Of a stretch of 6,868 nt of DNA, positions 1 to 5,849 are shown in pieces (position 1 is the stretch's first letter; each line of letters begins with the position of its first letter). This DNA is from CBFGWV01 sp965652545 (GTDB taxonomy: Bacteria; Pseudomonadota; Gammaproteobacteria; Competibacterales; Competibacteraceae): positions 1 through 6,868 of the forward strand of contig CBFGWV010000259.1 of NCBI GenBank assembly GCA_965652545.1, given 5' to 3'. The notes beneath the pieces were generated by a model that worked only from the letters and a program-made list of their open reading frames with translations, had not been told where the DNA came from and did no database searches. Both the position numbers and the translations under genes were made by a program.

Positions 1-57
1 CTCGGCGTAGAACTCGTCGCCCTGGCCGTTGAACCGGTCTTCGCCGATGTCGCTCAT
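1..57 (-). CDS. Small protein, probable DUF2783 family (5' end only; runs off left edge)
   Basis: Only the first 19 codons are present, reading MSDIGEDRFNGQGDEFYAE. The ATG overlaps the stop of the FAD monooxygenase gene as ATGA (54-57), so translation is probably coupled. A strong GGGAGG Shine-Dalgarno (complement of 67-72) lies 9 nt upstream of the ATG, inside the end of the preceding gene. The acidic start followed by D-E-F-Y-A resembles, from memory, small DUF2783 proteins (about 60-70 aa, function unknown) that are often encoded beside this kind of FAD monooxygenase. The start and coupling are seen directly. The family name is recall from a short fragment and should be held loosely. Confidence 0.6.
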   Translation of the reverse strand, partial: MSDIGEDRFNGQGDEFYAE

Positions 58-1643
58 GCAGTGCTGCCTCCCAGCGCGTGTTGAATGGCCCGCGCGACTT
101 TCGCCTCGTCCACCGTCGTGAACACCGCCGCGACGTGCTGGTCGGGGCGCACGAGGACGGAGACGTCCCAGCCGTAGCGCTGGCGGATGAAGCCTTGCGC
201 GTCCTCCAGCACACCCTCGGGGCCGATGGTGATTTCGTCCACCCCGGGTGGGGCGCAGGTGGGTGGGCGGTGGCCGAGGTGGAGCAGGGTGAAGCGGTCG
301 CCCAGGTGATCGAGCAGCCAGGGTTCGTTGCCGCCGGTGACCGGGGCGTCGGGGCAGACGGTGCCGCAGGCCAGTGGCCCGGCAGCCTCGTCGATGGCAT
401 CGGGCAGGTGCACGCGGCAGGGGGTGGACAGGCGGCCGGAGTTGACGAGTTTGCGGGCGAACGGCAGGTCGGCGGCCAGGTCGAGCACCGCGTCGCGGAA
501 CTGCTGCTCCATGGCGGACTTGGGCGTCATGAAGCTGGTGGAGCGCGAGGAGTAGCGGATGTTCTCGTCCGCGCCGAAGGTGCGTTCGCGGTCGTAACTC
601 TCCAGTAGCGCGGGGCCGGCCTCGCCGCGCAGTACGGCGGCAAGCTTCCAGCACAGGTTGTCGACGTCCTGGATGCCACCGTTGCCGCCACGGGCGCCGA
701 AAGGGGACACGATATGGGCGCTGTCGCCGACGAAGATCACGCGCTCGTGGACGAAGCGCTCCAGGCGCCGGCATTGAAAGGTGTAGATCGACACCCAGTC
801 GAGCCGGAATTCGCGCTCGCCGACCATGGCCTGGATGCGCGGGATGACGTTCTCGGGCTGCTTTTCGACCTCGGGGTCGGCATCCGGCCCCAGTTGCAGG
901 TCGATGCGGTAGATGTTGTCCGGTTGTTTGTGCAGCAGGGCGGAACGGCCGCTGTGGAACGGCGGCTCGAACCAGAACCAGCGCTCGGAGGGAAACTCGG
1001 CCTTCATCTGCACATCGGCGATGAGGAAGCGCTCTTCGAACACCCGCCCGGCGAAGTCCAGGCCCAGCATGCGGCGTATCGACGAGTTGGCGCCGTCGCA
1101 GGCCAGCACGTAGTCGGCCTCCAGGGTGTAGTCGCCGTCGGGGCAGTGCACCGACACGGTGACGTGGTCGTCGTGCTGGCTCACGTCGACGGCGCGGTGT
1201 TTCCAGCGCAGTTCGATGCGCTCGGACAGGTCCTGGCAGCGTTCGACCAAGTACGTTTCGACGTAGTACTGCTGCAGGTTGATGAACGCCGGCCAGCGGT
1301 GACCGGCCTCGGGCAGCAGGTCGAAGGCATAGACCTCTTTGTCGCGGTGGAAGAGGCGGCCAACGTGCCAGCGCACGCCCTTGGCCAGCATGCGCTCGGC
1401 CACGCCCAGGCGGTCGAAGATCTCCAGGGTGCGCTTGGACCAGCAGATGGCCCGGCTGCCCACCGATACCTGGTCGTTGTCATCCAGCACCAGCACGTCG
1501 ATGTTCTGGCGCGCCAGGTCGATGGCGGCGGCGAGCCCAATGGGCCCGGCGCCGACGATGATCACCGGCCGGCGCCTGGATGCGGCGCCCAGCAGCTCCA
1601 GCGGACGCTGATAGGGATACCGGGTATGCGAGAAGCCGCCCAT
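54..1643 (-). CDS. FAD-dependent aromatic-ring monooxygenase (MhpA/PheA/TetX-like, group A flavoprotein)
   Basis: A 529-aa single-component flavoprotein hydroxylase, expected to be cytosolic and to use NAD(P)H and O2 to hydroxylate a phenolic or similar substrate. Three class motifs are present. The Rossmann FAD/ADP-binding GAGPIG is at residues 31-36 after a beta strand. The DG motif is YVLACDGANSSIR at 178-190. The GD motif is VIFVGDSAHIVSPFGARGG at about 302-320, with the conserved Pro314 and the G-x-R-G-G-N-G flavin loop. Residues from about 400 on form the weakly conserved thioredoxin-like C-terminal domain typical of the MhpA/phenol hydroxylase subgroup. The length fits that subgroup. 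The ATG has an AGGGGG ribosome site 7 nt upstream. The gene lies 21 nt after the metallo-beta-lactamase-fold gene and overlaps the next gene by 4 nt, so all three are likely co-transcribed. The substrate is unknown; 3-hydroxyphenylpropionate hydroxylase is a common database name but is not demonstrated here. Confidence 0.93.
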   Translation of the reverse strand: MGGFSHTRYPYQRPLELLGAASRRRPVIIVGAGPIGLAAAIDLARQNIDVLVLDDNDQVSVGSRAICWSKRTLEIFDRLGVAERMLAKGVRWHVGRLFHRDKEVYAFDLLPEAGHRWPAFINLQQYYVETYLVERCQDLSERIELRWKHRAVDVSQHDDHVTVSVHCPDGDYTLEADYVLACDGANSSIRRMLGLDFAGRVFEERFLIADVQMKAEFPSERWFWFEPPFHSGRSALLHKQPDNIYRIDLQLGPDADPEVEKQPENVIPRIQAMVGEREFRLDWVSIYTFQCRRLERFVHERVIFVGDSAHIVSPFGARGGNGGIQDVDNLCWKLAAVLRGEAGPALLESYDRERTFGADENIRYSSRSTSFMTPKSAMEQQFRDAVLDLAADLPFARKLVNSGRLSTPCRVHLPDAIDEAAGPLACGTVCPDAPVTGGNEPWLLDHLGDRFTLLHLGHRPPTCAPPGVDEITIGPEGVLEDAQGFIRQRYGWDVSVLVRPDQHVAAVFTTVDEAKVARAIQHALGGSTA

Positions 1644-1664
1644 GCCTGTTCCCCCTGGGGGCCG

Positions 1665-2615
1665 TCAGTCTTGTAGCGCGGCCCACATGGCCTGGTCGCG
1701 CGTATCCGTCCAGATGCGCGGGTGATAAATGCCGGAGGCCTCGTCGTAGGCGCGCGAGACGTTGAACGGCAGGCAGTGCTCGTAGATGGCGAACTCGCTG
1801 AACTTCGGGTCCATGACCTCGCGGCAGCGGTCGAAGGCCTGCTTCAGCGTCAGTCCACGGGCCACGCTCAGGTACACCGACTCGTACAAAGTGGTGACGA
1901 AGTCGTGCGTCAGGCGGATGCCGACGCGGACCTCATCGCCGGAGGTCAGCGCCTCGCCACGACCGGGCACCAGTGCGTTGGCGTTGAAGGCCTCCAGCCG
2001 GCTCAGCGTCCCCGGCCAGTCGTTGAAGTAGGCATCGCCGCAGTAGCAGGCCGAGTGGTACTCGACCAAATCCCCGGAGAACATCACCCCGGCATCGGGC
2101 ACCCAGGCGATGGTGTCGCCGGCGGTGTGACCGCGGCCGACATGCATGATCTCTACCCGCCGCTTGCCGAGGTAAACGGTCATGCGGTCCTTGAAGGTCA
2201 TGGTCGGCCAGGTAAGGCCGGGGATGGACTCCGCCCCCTGGAACAGGCGCGGGAAGCGCGCGAACTCCGACGCCCAGTCTTCCTCGCCGCGCTCGGCGAT
2301 GAGCGAGCGGGTGCCTTCGGAGGCGATGATCTGCTCGGCGTTGTAGGCGGACGCCCCGAGCACGCGCACGGCGTGATAATGCGACAGCAGCACGTAGCGA
2401 ATGGGCTTGTCGGTGACTTGCCGCACCCGGTCGATGACTTTTTGCGCCATCAATGGGGTGGCCTGTGCATCGACGATCATCACCGCATCATCGCCGATGA
2501 TCACCCCGCTGTTGGGGTCGCCCTGGGTGGTGAACGCGTAGAGGTTATCGCCGATCTCGGTGAATGAGATTTCCTTTTCCGCCATGTCGCCGGCGGAGGC
2601 GAATGCTTTCGACAT
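1665..2615 (-). CDS. Metallo-beta-lactamase-fold hydrolase with degenerate metal site 2
   Basis: A 316-aa protein with the metallo-beta-lactamase order of motifs. Strand motif VMIVDAQAT is at 45-53. The first metal motif is HYHAVR at 79-84, in place of the usual HxHxDH. GRGHTAGD follows at 160-167 (His163), then MFSGDL at 178-183 (Asp182), and PGRG at 217-220 where PGHG is usual. The site-1 ligands His79, His81, His163 and the bridging Asp182 remain. The three site-2 ligands are Val83, Arg84 and Arg219. A C-terminal helical extension (about 225-316) follows the core. No signal peptide is seen, so a cytosolic location is likely. ATG 2615 was chosen because GGAG lies 6 nt upstream. A TTG-initiated extension to 2711 would run through the promoter region. 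It is first in an operon with the FAD monooxygenase, which suggests a role in the same pathway, perhaps as a mononuclear hydrolase or binding protein. The substrate is unknown. Confidence 0.9.
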   Translation of the reverse strand: MSKAFASAGDMAEKEISFTEIGDNLYAFTTQGDPNSGVIIGDDAVMIVDAQATPLMAQKVIDRVRQVTDKPIRYVLLSHYHAVRVLGASAYNAEQIIASEGTRSLIAERGEEDWASEFARFPRLFQGAESIPGLTWPTMTFKDRMTVYLGKRRVEIMHVGRGHTAGDTIAWVPDAGVMFSGDLVEYHSACYCGDAYFNDWPGTLSRLEAFNANALVPGRGEALTSGDEVRVGIRLTHDFVTTLYESVYLSVARGLTLKQAFDRCREVMDPKFSEFAIYEHCLPFNVSRAYDEASGIYHPRIWTDTRDQAMWAALQD

Positions 2616-2719
2616 GCTGGACTCCGTCCCCTGTGGGTGTGATACATCATGGACCCGGGGCCGGGGGAACGCTGAGTGGCCGGCCTGCGCGGGTGTCGAA
2701 TTCGGTTGCAAGTGAAACT

Positions 2720-2747
2720 AGTATAAGTCGACGATGAGTGGGCGCAA
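2720..2747 (-). promoter_or_regulatory. Candidate sigma-70 promoter for the hydrolase-monooxygenase operon
   Basis: On the minus strand a -10-like TATACT (complement of 2720-2725, five of six consensus bases) follows a weak -35-like TTGCGC (complement of 2742-2747) with a 16-bp spacer. Transcription would start near 2713 and leave a leader of about 100 nt before ATG 2615. The element overlaps both the marR start region and the plus-strand TATAAG. A MarR dimer bound here could therefore control both directions, as is usual for divergent MarR pairs. The hexamers are read directly; promoter function is inferred. Confidence 0.35.
2722..2727 (+). promoter_or_regulatory. Candidate -10 element for the MarR-type regulator gene
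   Basis: TATAAG sits 6 nt before the first ATG of the regulator gene. No convincing -35 hexamer is seen at the right distance. If it is used, RNA would begin at or next to ATG 2734. That implies either leaderless translation from that ATG or initiation at the in-frame GTG 2761, which has AAGGA (2746-2750) upstream. The element shares bases with the opposing candidate -10, so the two promoters may compete. Confidence 0.3.
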
Positions 2748-3219
2748 GGACAAATACATTGTGAATGACGACAACTTCGTGCTTACGGCGTTTCTGCCGT
2801 TTCGCATGAACCGGCTGGCGGCGGAGGTTTCCGGCCGTTTGTCGGTGATCTACGCGGAGCGCTTCGGCATCGACATACCGGAGTGGCGGGTCATGGCCAC
2901 ACTTGGCGCCGTCGAGCCGACGACCGCCCAGGCGGTGGTGGCCAGCACGCGTACGCACAAGTCCACCATCAGCCGCGCGGTCTCCCGGCTCATCGCCCTG
3001 GGCTGGATCGAGCAGGTGCCCTCGACCGAGGACAAGCGCGAACGCATGCTGCGCTTCACGCCTCTGGGGCGGGGCAAGTTCGCCGAGCTGGTGCCGCTGG
3101 TGAAGGCCTTCGAGGCACGGCTTCTGGCCTCGATGAGCGATGCGGGGCGTGAGGGGTTGCTCAGCGGCTTGGCCGAGTTGGAGGGTATTCTCGATTTGCC
3201 CGGAAACGGGGCGGTTTGA
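2734..3219 (+). CDS. MarR-family winged-helix transcriptional regulator
   Basis: A 161-aa protein with MarR layout. The N-terminal dimerisation helix includes FLPFRMNRLAAEVSGRL (20-36). A helix containing IPEWRVMATLG (48-58) follows, then a helix-turn-helix with recognition helix HKSTISRAVSRLIALGWI (75-92). The wing, STEDKRERMLRFTPLGRG (97-114), matches the D-x-R-x-x-x-x-x-T-x-x-G pattern of the family. A C-terminal dimerisation helix follows. It is divergent from the monooxygenase operon across a 118-bp gap, so it is the likely ligand-responsive repressor of that operon and of itself. The start is uncertain. ATG 2734 has no clear ribosome site. In-frame GTG 2761 has AAGGA 10 nt upstream and would give a 152-aa protein whose N-terminus fits the usual short MarR leader better. 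The ligand is unknown; related regulators respond to aromatic acids or their CoA esters. Confidence 0.9.
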   Translation: MSGRKDKYIVNDDNFVLTAFLPFRMNRLAAEVSGRLSVIYAERFGIDIPEWRVMATLGAVEPTTAQAVVASTRTHKSTISRAVSRLIALGWIEQVPSTEDKRERMLRFTPLGRGKFAELVPLVKAFEARLLASMSDAGREGLLSGLAELEGILDLPGNGAV

Positions 3220-3235
3220 TCCAGAGCCGGGCGGC

Positions 3236-3264
3236 TTACCTAATGGCGCCGTCGGCGGTAAACT
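3236..3264 (+). promoter_or_regulatory. Weak candidate promoter for the M48-AIM24 operon
   Basis: TTACCT (3236-3241) and TAAACT (3259-3264) are separated by 17 bp. They match the sigma-70 hexamers at 3/6 and 4/6 positions. RNA would start near 3271, inside or just before the hairpin at 3270-3287. This is the only plausible pair noticed in the 85-nt gap after marR. The match is poor, and the operon could instead be read through from marR. Confidence 0.22.
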
Positions 3265-3269
3265 GCGCC

Positions 3270-3292
3270 ACCCGTGTCGTTGCGGGTTTTTT
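3270..3292 (+). terminator. Terminator-like hairpin with T6 tract after marR, abutting the M48 ribosome site
   Basis: ACCCG (3270-3274) pairs perfectly with CGGGT (3283-3287) around an 8-nt loop. Two G-T wobble pairs could extend the stem inward. A run of six T follows (3287-3292). The marR stop is 50 nt upstream, so this could be the Rho-independent terminator of marR. The stem is short for an efficient terminator. It ends directly before the GGAG (3293-3296) that serves the next gene, so an attenuator or an RNA-stability or translation-control hairpin is an alternative. Confidence 0.45.
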
Positions 3293-3304
3293 GGAGTTGA
3301 CAGT

Positions 3305-4489
3305 TTGACCGAGCCACGGACTTACGCGGGGCATGCGTTCTATGAGGGGTTCGACCGCGGCCGTGCATCCGGCCGTTTGACCATCGGCAACGGCCAGGTC
3401 CGTTTCGATGGTGGTAATCTCCAGGCTGTCATACCCATTGACGGTATTGAGATCAAACTCGGCGGTGCCAGTGATCGGCTGGTGTATTTCTCGCATCCTG
3501 AGGAAAAAGACTGGACGTTCTACACCACCGAATTGAAGGTGTTGGACGATCCGTCATTGCACGGCAACACGGCGGCGAAAGCCCAACTGAAAAAGTCCCG
3601 CCGCCAGCGTGTGTTCAACTGGAGTCTGCTGGGTGGTGTCGCCGCCGCCGTGATCGCCGCGCCGTTGGCCGTGATTCTCGGTATGGATGTCATTACCGGC
3701 TGGATCGCCCCGACGATTCCCCCGCAGTGGGAGCAACAGCTCGGCAAAACCGCATTTGCCCAATACCGTGTCGATGCGGAGCTGATCGACGAGGCCGATG
3801 CATTGGACGCCTTGGAGGCGTTGACCCAGCCGCTGGTCGAGGTCGCGGACACATCGCGTCATACGTTTGCGCTTCACATCGTCCACGACCCCGAACTCAA
3901 TGCCTTTGCATTGCCGGGCGGGTATATCGTGATCAACTCCGGTCTCGTCCTGGCCGCGCAGACGCCGGATGAGCTGCTGGGTGTCGTGGCGCATGAAATG
4001 GCCCACGTGACCGAGCAGCACGGGGTCAGGAACATCATGGGCACAGCCGGGGTATACCTTACCGTACAGGCGATGATCGGCGATGCCAGCGGGTTGCTGG
4101 CCCTGGTCGCCGACGGTGCGCCTTTGCTGTTGAGCCAGAGTTATTCGCGCGGGTTCGAGTCGGAGGCGGATGAAAAAGCCTTCGAGCTGCTCAATGCAGC
4201 CAACATCGATCCGCAAGGACTGACCCGGTTTTTTCAGCGCTTGGTCGAGAAAGAACAAGAACGCCTCGAGGAGATCGAGAACCCGACGCTTCGAGAGACG
4301 TTGGAAGACCACAGCTGGATTCTGAGCACGCATCCGGCAACCGGAGACCGTATCAGCGCACTGGAGGAGCGCGTAGCCGAGAGTCAGGGGCCGTACCGTG
4401 ACCTGAGCCCGGAATTCGCCCGTCTGCAGGCGGCGGTACGCGCATTCGACGCGAGTCAAACGAGGGACGACGATAACAATGAAGACTGA
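3305..4489 (+). CDS. Membrane-anchored M48-family zinc metallopeptidase with N-terminal beta domain
   Basis: A 394-aa protein if started at TTG 3305, which has GGAG 8 nt upstream. No in-frame ATG or GTG lies close by. The ATG at 3140 would add 55 residues read out of frame through the end of marR and is not credible. Residues 1 to about 82 form a beta-rich domain. A basic stretch KKSRRQR (96-102) and one hydrophobic segment (about 105-127) follow. By the positive-inside rule this leaves the N-domain cytosolic and the peptidase periplasmic. The catalytic zinc motif HEMAH is at 230-234 (Glu231 catalytic). The third ligand is Glu285 in SRGFESEAD (281-289). The STHP motif (341-344) is typical of the M48C group (BepA, LoiP, OMA1). 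A helical, charged C-terminus ends the protein. It likely degrades or clips misfolded envelope proteins; the target is unknown. Its stop overlaps the first AIM24 gene by 11 nt. Confidence 0.92.
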   Translation: MTEPRTYAGHAFYEGFDRGRASGRLTIGNGQVRFDGGNLQAVIPIDGIEIKLGGASDRLVYFSHPEEKDWTFYTTELKVLDDPSLHGNTAAKAQLKKSRRQRVFNWSLLGGVAAAVIAAPLAVILGMDVITGWIAPTIPPQWEQQLGKTAFAQYRVDAELIDEADALDALEALTQPLVEVADTSRHTFALHIVHDPELNAFALPGGYIVINSGLVLAAQTPDELLGVVAHEMAHVTEQHGVRNIMGTAGVYLTVQAMIGDASGLLALVADGAPLLLSQSYSRGFESEADEKAFELLNAANIDPQGLTRFFQRLVEKEQERLEEIENPTLRETLEDHSWILSTHPATGDRISALEERVAESQGPYRDLSPEFARLQAAVRAFDASQTRDDDNNED

Positions 4490-5141
4490 AATACTGGGAG
4501 GCCGGGCGTTCGCCTATGTACGGGTGGAGCTCGAACCGGGGGAGTCGATCATTACCGAATCCGACGCCATGTCCAGCATGTCGGCCGATCTGGACCTGAC
4601 GGCGCGTTTCAATGGTGGGTTTTTCAAAGGCCTGCTGCGCAAGTACCTCGGTGGCGAGACGCTGTTCATCAGCCAGTTCAGCAACCGCACGGACGGGCCG
4701 CGCACGCTGACGCTGGTGCAGCCGACCCCGGGGGAGATTCGCTGCCACGAGGTGGACGGCGAGGAGCTCTACCTGCAGCCAGGTGCGTTCCTGGCGGCCA
4801 CCGAAGGCGTCACGCTGGGGGTGAAATGGGCCGGCTTCGTCTCTTGGATCGCGCGCGAGGGCTTGTTCAAGCTGGTGGTCAAGGGGCAGGGGAAGGTCTG
4901 GTACGGCGCTTACGGTGCGCTGCTCGATCGCCAGGTGGACGGTGAGTTCATCGTCGACACCAGCCATCTGGTGGCTTACGGGCCGGGCGTCAAGCTCAAG
5001 CTGCAGCTGGCCGGTGGGTTGTTCTCCAGCTTCTTCGGCGGGGAAGGGATCGTTACCCGGGTCTGTGGCCAGGGCAAGGTCGTGATCCAGACCCGAAGCG
5101 AACCGGGCCTGTTGGCCTGGATCAACCCCAAGCTGCCGTAA
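4479..5141 (+). CDS. AIM24-family protein, copy A (TIGR00266/DUF124, TRAP-like fold)
   Basis: A 220-aa protein made almost entirely of one AIM24 domain. Family landmarks read in order are ESDAMSSMS near residue 27, GGETLFISQF near 64, a GEELYLQPGAFLA segment, REGLFKLVVKGQGKVW, and YGAL followed by QVDGEFIVDTSHLVAY. GGEGIVTRVCGQGKVVIQTR and WINPKL close the domain. No signal peptide or membrane segment is seen, so it is probably cytosolic, perhaps peripheral to the membrane. The family has a beta fold related to the trp RNA-binding attenuation protein and tends to assemble as oligomers; the bacterial function is not established. Yeast and human Aim24 act at the mitochondrial inner membrane. 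The ATG lies inside the end of the M48 gene (11-nt overlap), with GAGGGA (4462-4467) 11 nt upstream, which implies co-expression with the peptidase. Confidence 0.9.
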   Translation: MKTEILGGRAFAYVRVELEPGESIITESDAMSSMSADLDLTARFNGGFFKGLLRKYLGGETLFISQFSNRTDGPRTLTLVQPTPGEIRCHEVDGEELYLQPGAFLAATEGVTLGVKWAGFVSWIAREGLFKLVVKGQGKVWYGAYGALLDRQVDGEFIVDTSHLVAYGPGVKLKLQLAGGLFSSFFGGEGIVTRVCGQGKVVIQTRSEPGLLAWINPKLP

Positions 5142-5154
5142 GCGGAGCCGCACC

Positions 5155-5838
5155 ATGGATGTCGAACTGATTCATCGGCCGGGAAGCACGGCCGCCAAGA
5201 TCGCCCTGCGCCAGGGTGAGATCTGCACCACCGAATCCGGTGCCATGATTGCCATGAGCGGCAATATGGACATCACCACCTCCACACACAAGAAAGGCTC
5301 CGGCGGGTTGCTCAAGGCCGCCAAGCGCATGCTCAGCGGCGAGTCGCTGTTTCTCAACCACTTCGAGCCGCGCGATGGCAGCGGCGAGCTGTGGCTGGGC
5401 ACCGCGCTGGCCGGCGACATGATGGTCTACGACCTGCGCGACGAAACACTCATCGTGCAGGGCAGCTCGTTCCTCGCCTGCGAGCACGATGTCGATGTGG
5501 ACATGGGCTGGCAGGGCTTCAAGTCCGTGCTCTCGGGCGAACGCGTGTTCTGGGTGCACCTCAAGGGCAGCGGTCGGGTCATCGTCAGCTCCTTCGGGGC
5601 CATCTACCCGATAGCGGTCGATGGCGAGTACATCGTCGATACCGGGCACATCGTGGCCTTCAACGAGACGCTGGACTTCGACATCACCAAAGCCGGCAAG
5701 AGTTGGTGGCATTCGTTCCTCGGCGGCGAGGGGCTGGTGTGCAAGTTCAAGGGGCGGGGCACCGTGTGGTGCCAGTCGCACAACCCCGGCAGCTTCGGCT
5801 CCGCACTCACCGGCGGCCTCAAGCCGCGCAAGAAATAG
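5155..5838 (+). CDS. AIM24-family protein, copy B (TIGR00266/DUF124, TRAP-like fold)
   Basis: A 227-aa single-domain AIM24 protein. It has ESGAMIAMSGNMDI near residue 27, GESLFLNHFEP, QGSSFLACEHDVDVD, and GWQGFKSVLSGERVFWVHLKG. AVDGEYIVDTGHIVAFNETLDFDITKAG and FLGGEGLVCKFKGRGTVW follow. It differs from copies A and C at the end: the QTR tripeptide is replaced by CQSHN, and the tail is Gly-rich and basic (GGLKPRKK). The loop between the first two motifs is Lys-rich (THKKGSGGLLKAAKR). No signal peptide or membrane segment is seen. GGAG (5144-5147) lies 7 nt before the ATG, and the gap from copy A is 13 nt, so it belongs to the same operon. Its molecular function is unknown. Its divergence from A and C argues against recent duplication and for a distinct subunit role. 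Confidence 0.9.
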   Translation: MDVELIHRPGSTAAKIALRQGEICTTESGAMIAMSGNMDITTSTHKKGSGGLLKAAKRMLSGESLFLNHFEPRDGSGELWLGTALAGDMMVYDLRDETLIVQGSSFLACEHDVDVDMGWQGFKSVLSGERVFWVHLKGSGRVIVSSFGAIYPIAVDGEYIVDTGHIVAFNETLDFDITKAGKSWWHSFLGGEGLVCKFKGRGTVWCQSHNPGSFGSALTGGLKPRKK

Positions 5839-5849
5839 GGGACGGCGCC

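Noticed and set aside
714..1676. Long plus-strand open frame (320 codons) opposite the FAD monooxygenase gene, and a similar one at 1722-2567 opposite the hydrolase gene
   Set aside because: Both mirror real genes with clear motifs on the minus strand. Their translations are Val/Ala/Gly/His/Asp-rich without family motifs, which is the usual product of antisense reading of GC-rich codons.
2678..2685. GGCCGGCC palindrome as the MarR operator
   Set aside because: It is only 8 bp, made of G and C only, and lies away from the candidate -10 elements. Such palindromes are common by chance in GC-rich DNA.
2616..2711. N-terminal extension of the metallo-beta-lactamase-fold protein starting at TTG 2711
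   Set aside because: It would translate the promoter gap, has no ribosome site, and adds a Pro-rich non-conserved leader. ATG 2615 has GGAG at 6 nt.
3140..3304. ATG 3140 as start of the M48 peptidase
   Set aside because: The added 55 residues come from out-of-frame reading of the end of marR and the intergenic gap, including the hairpin. TTG 3305 has a well-placed GGAG and begins right before the conserved-looking domain.
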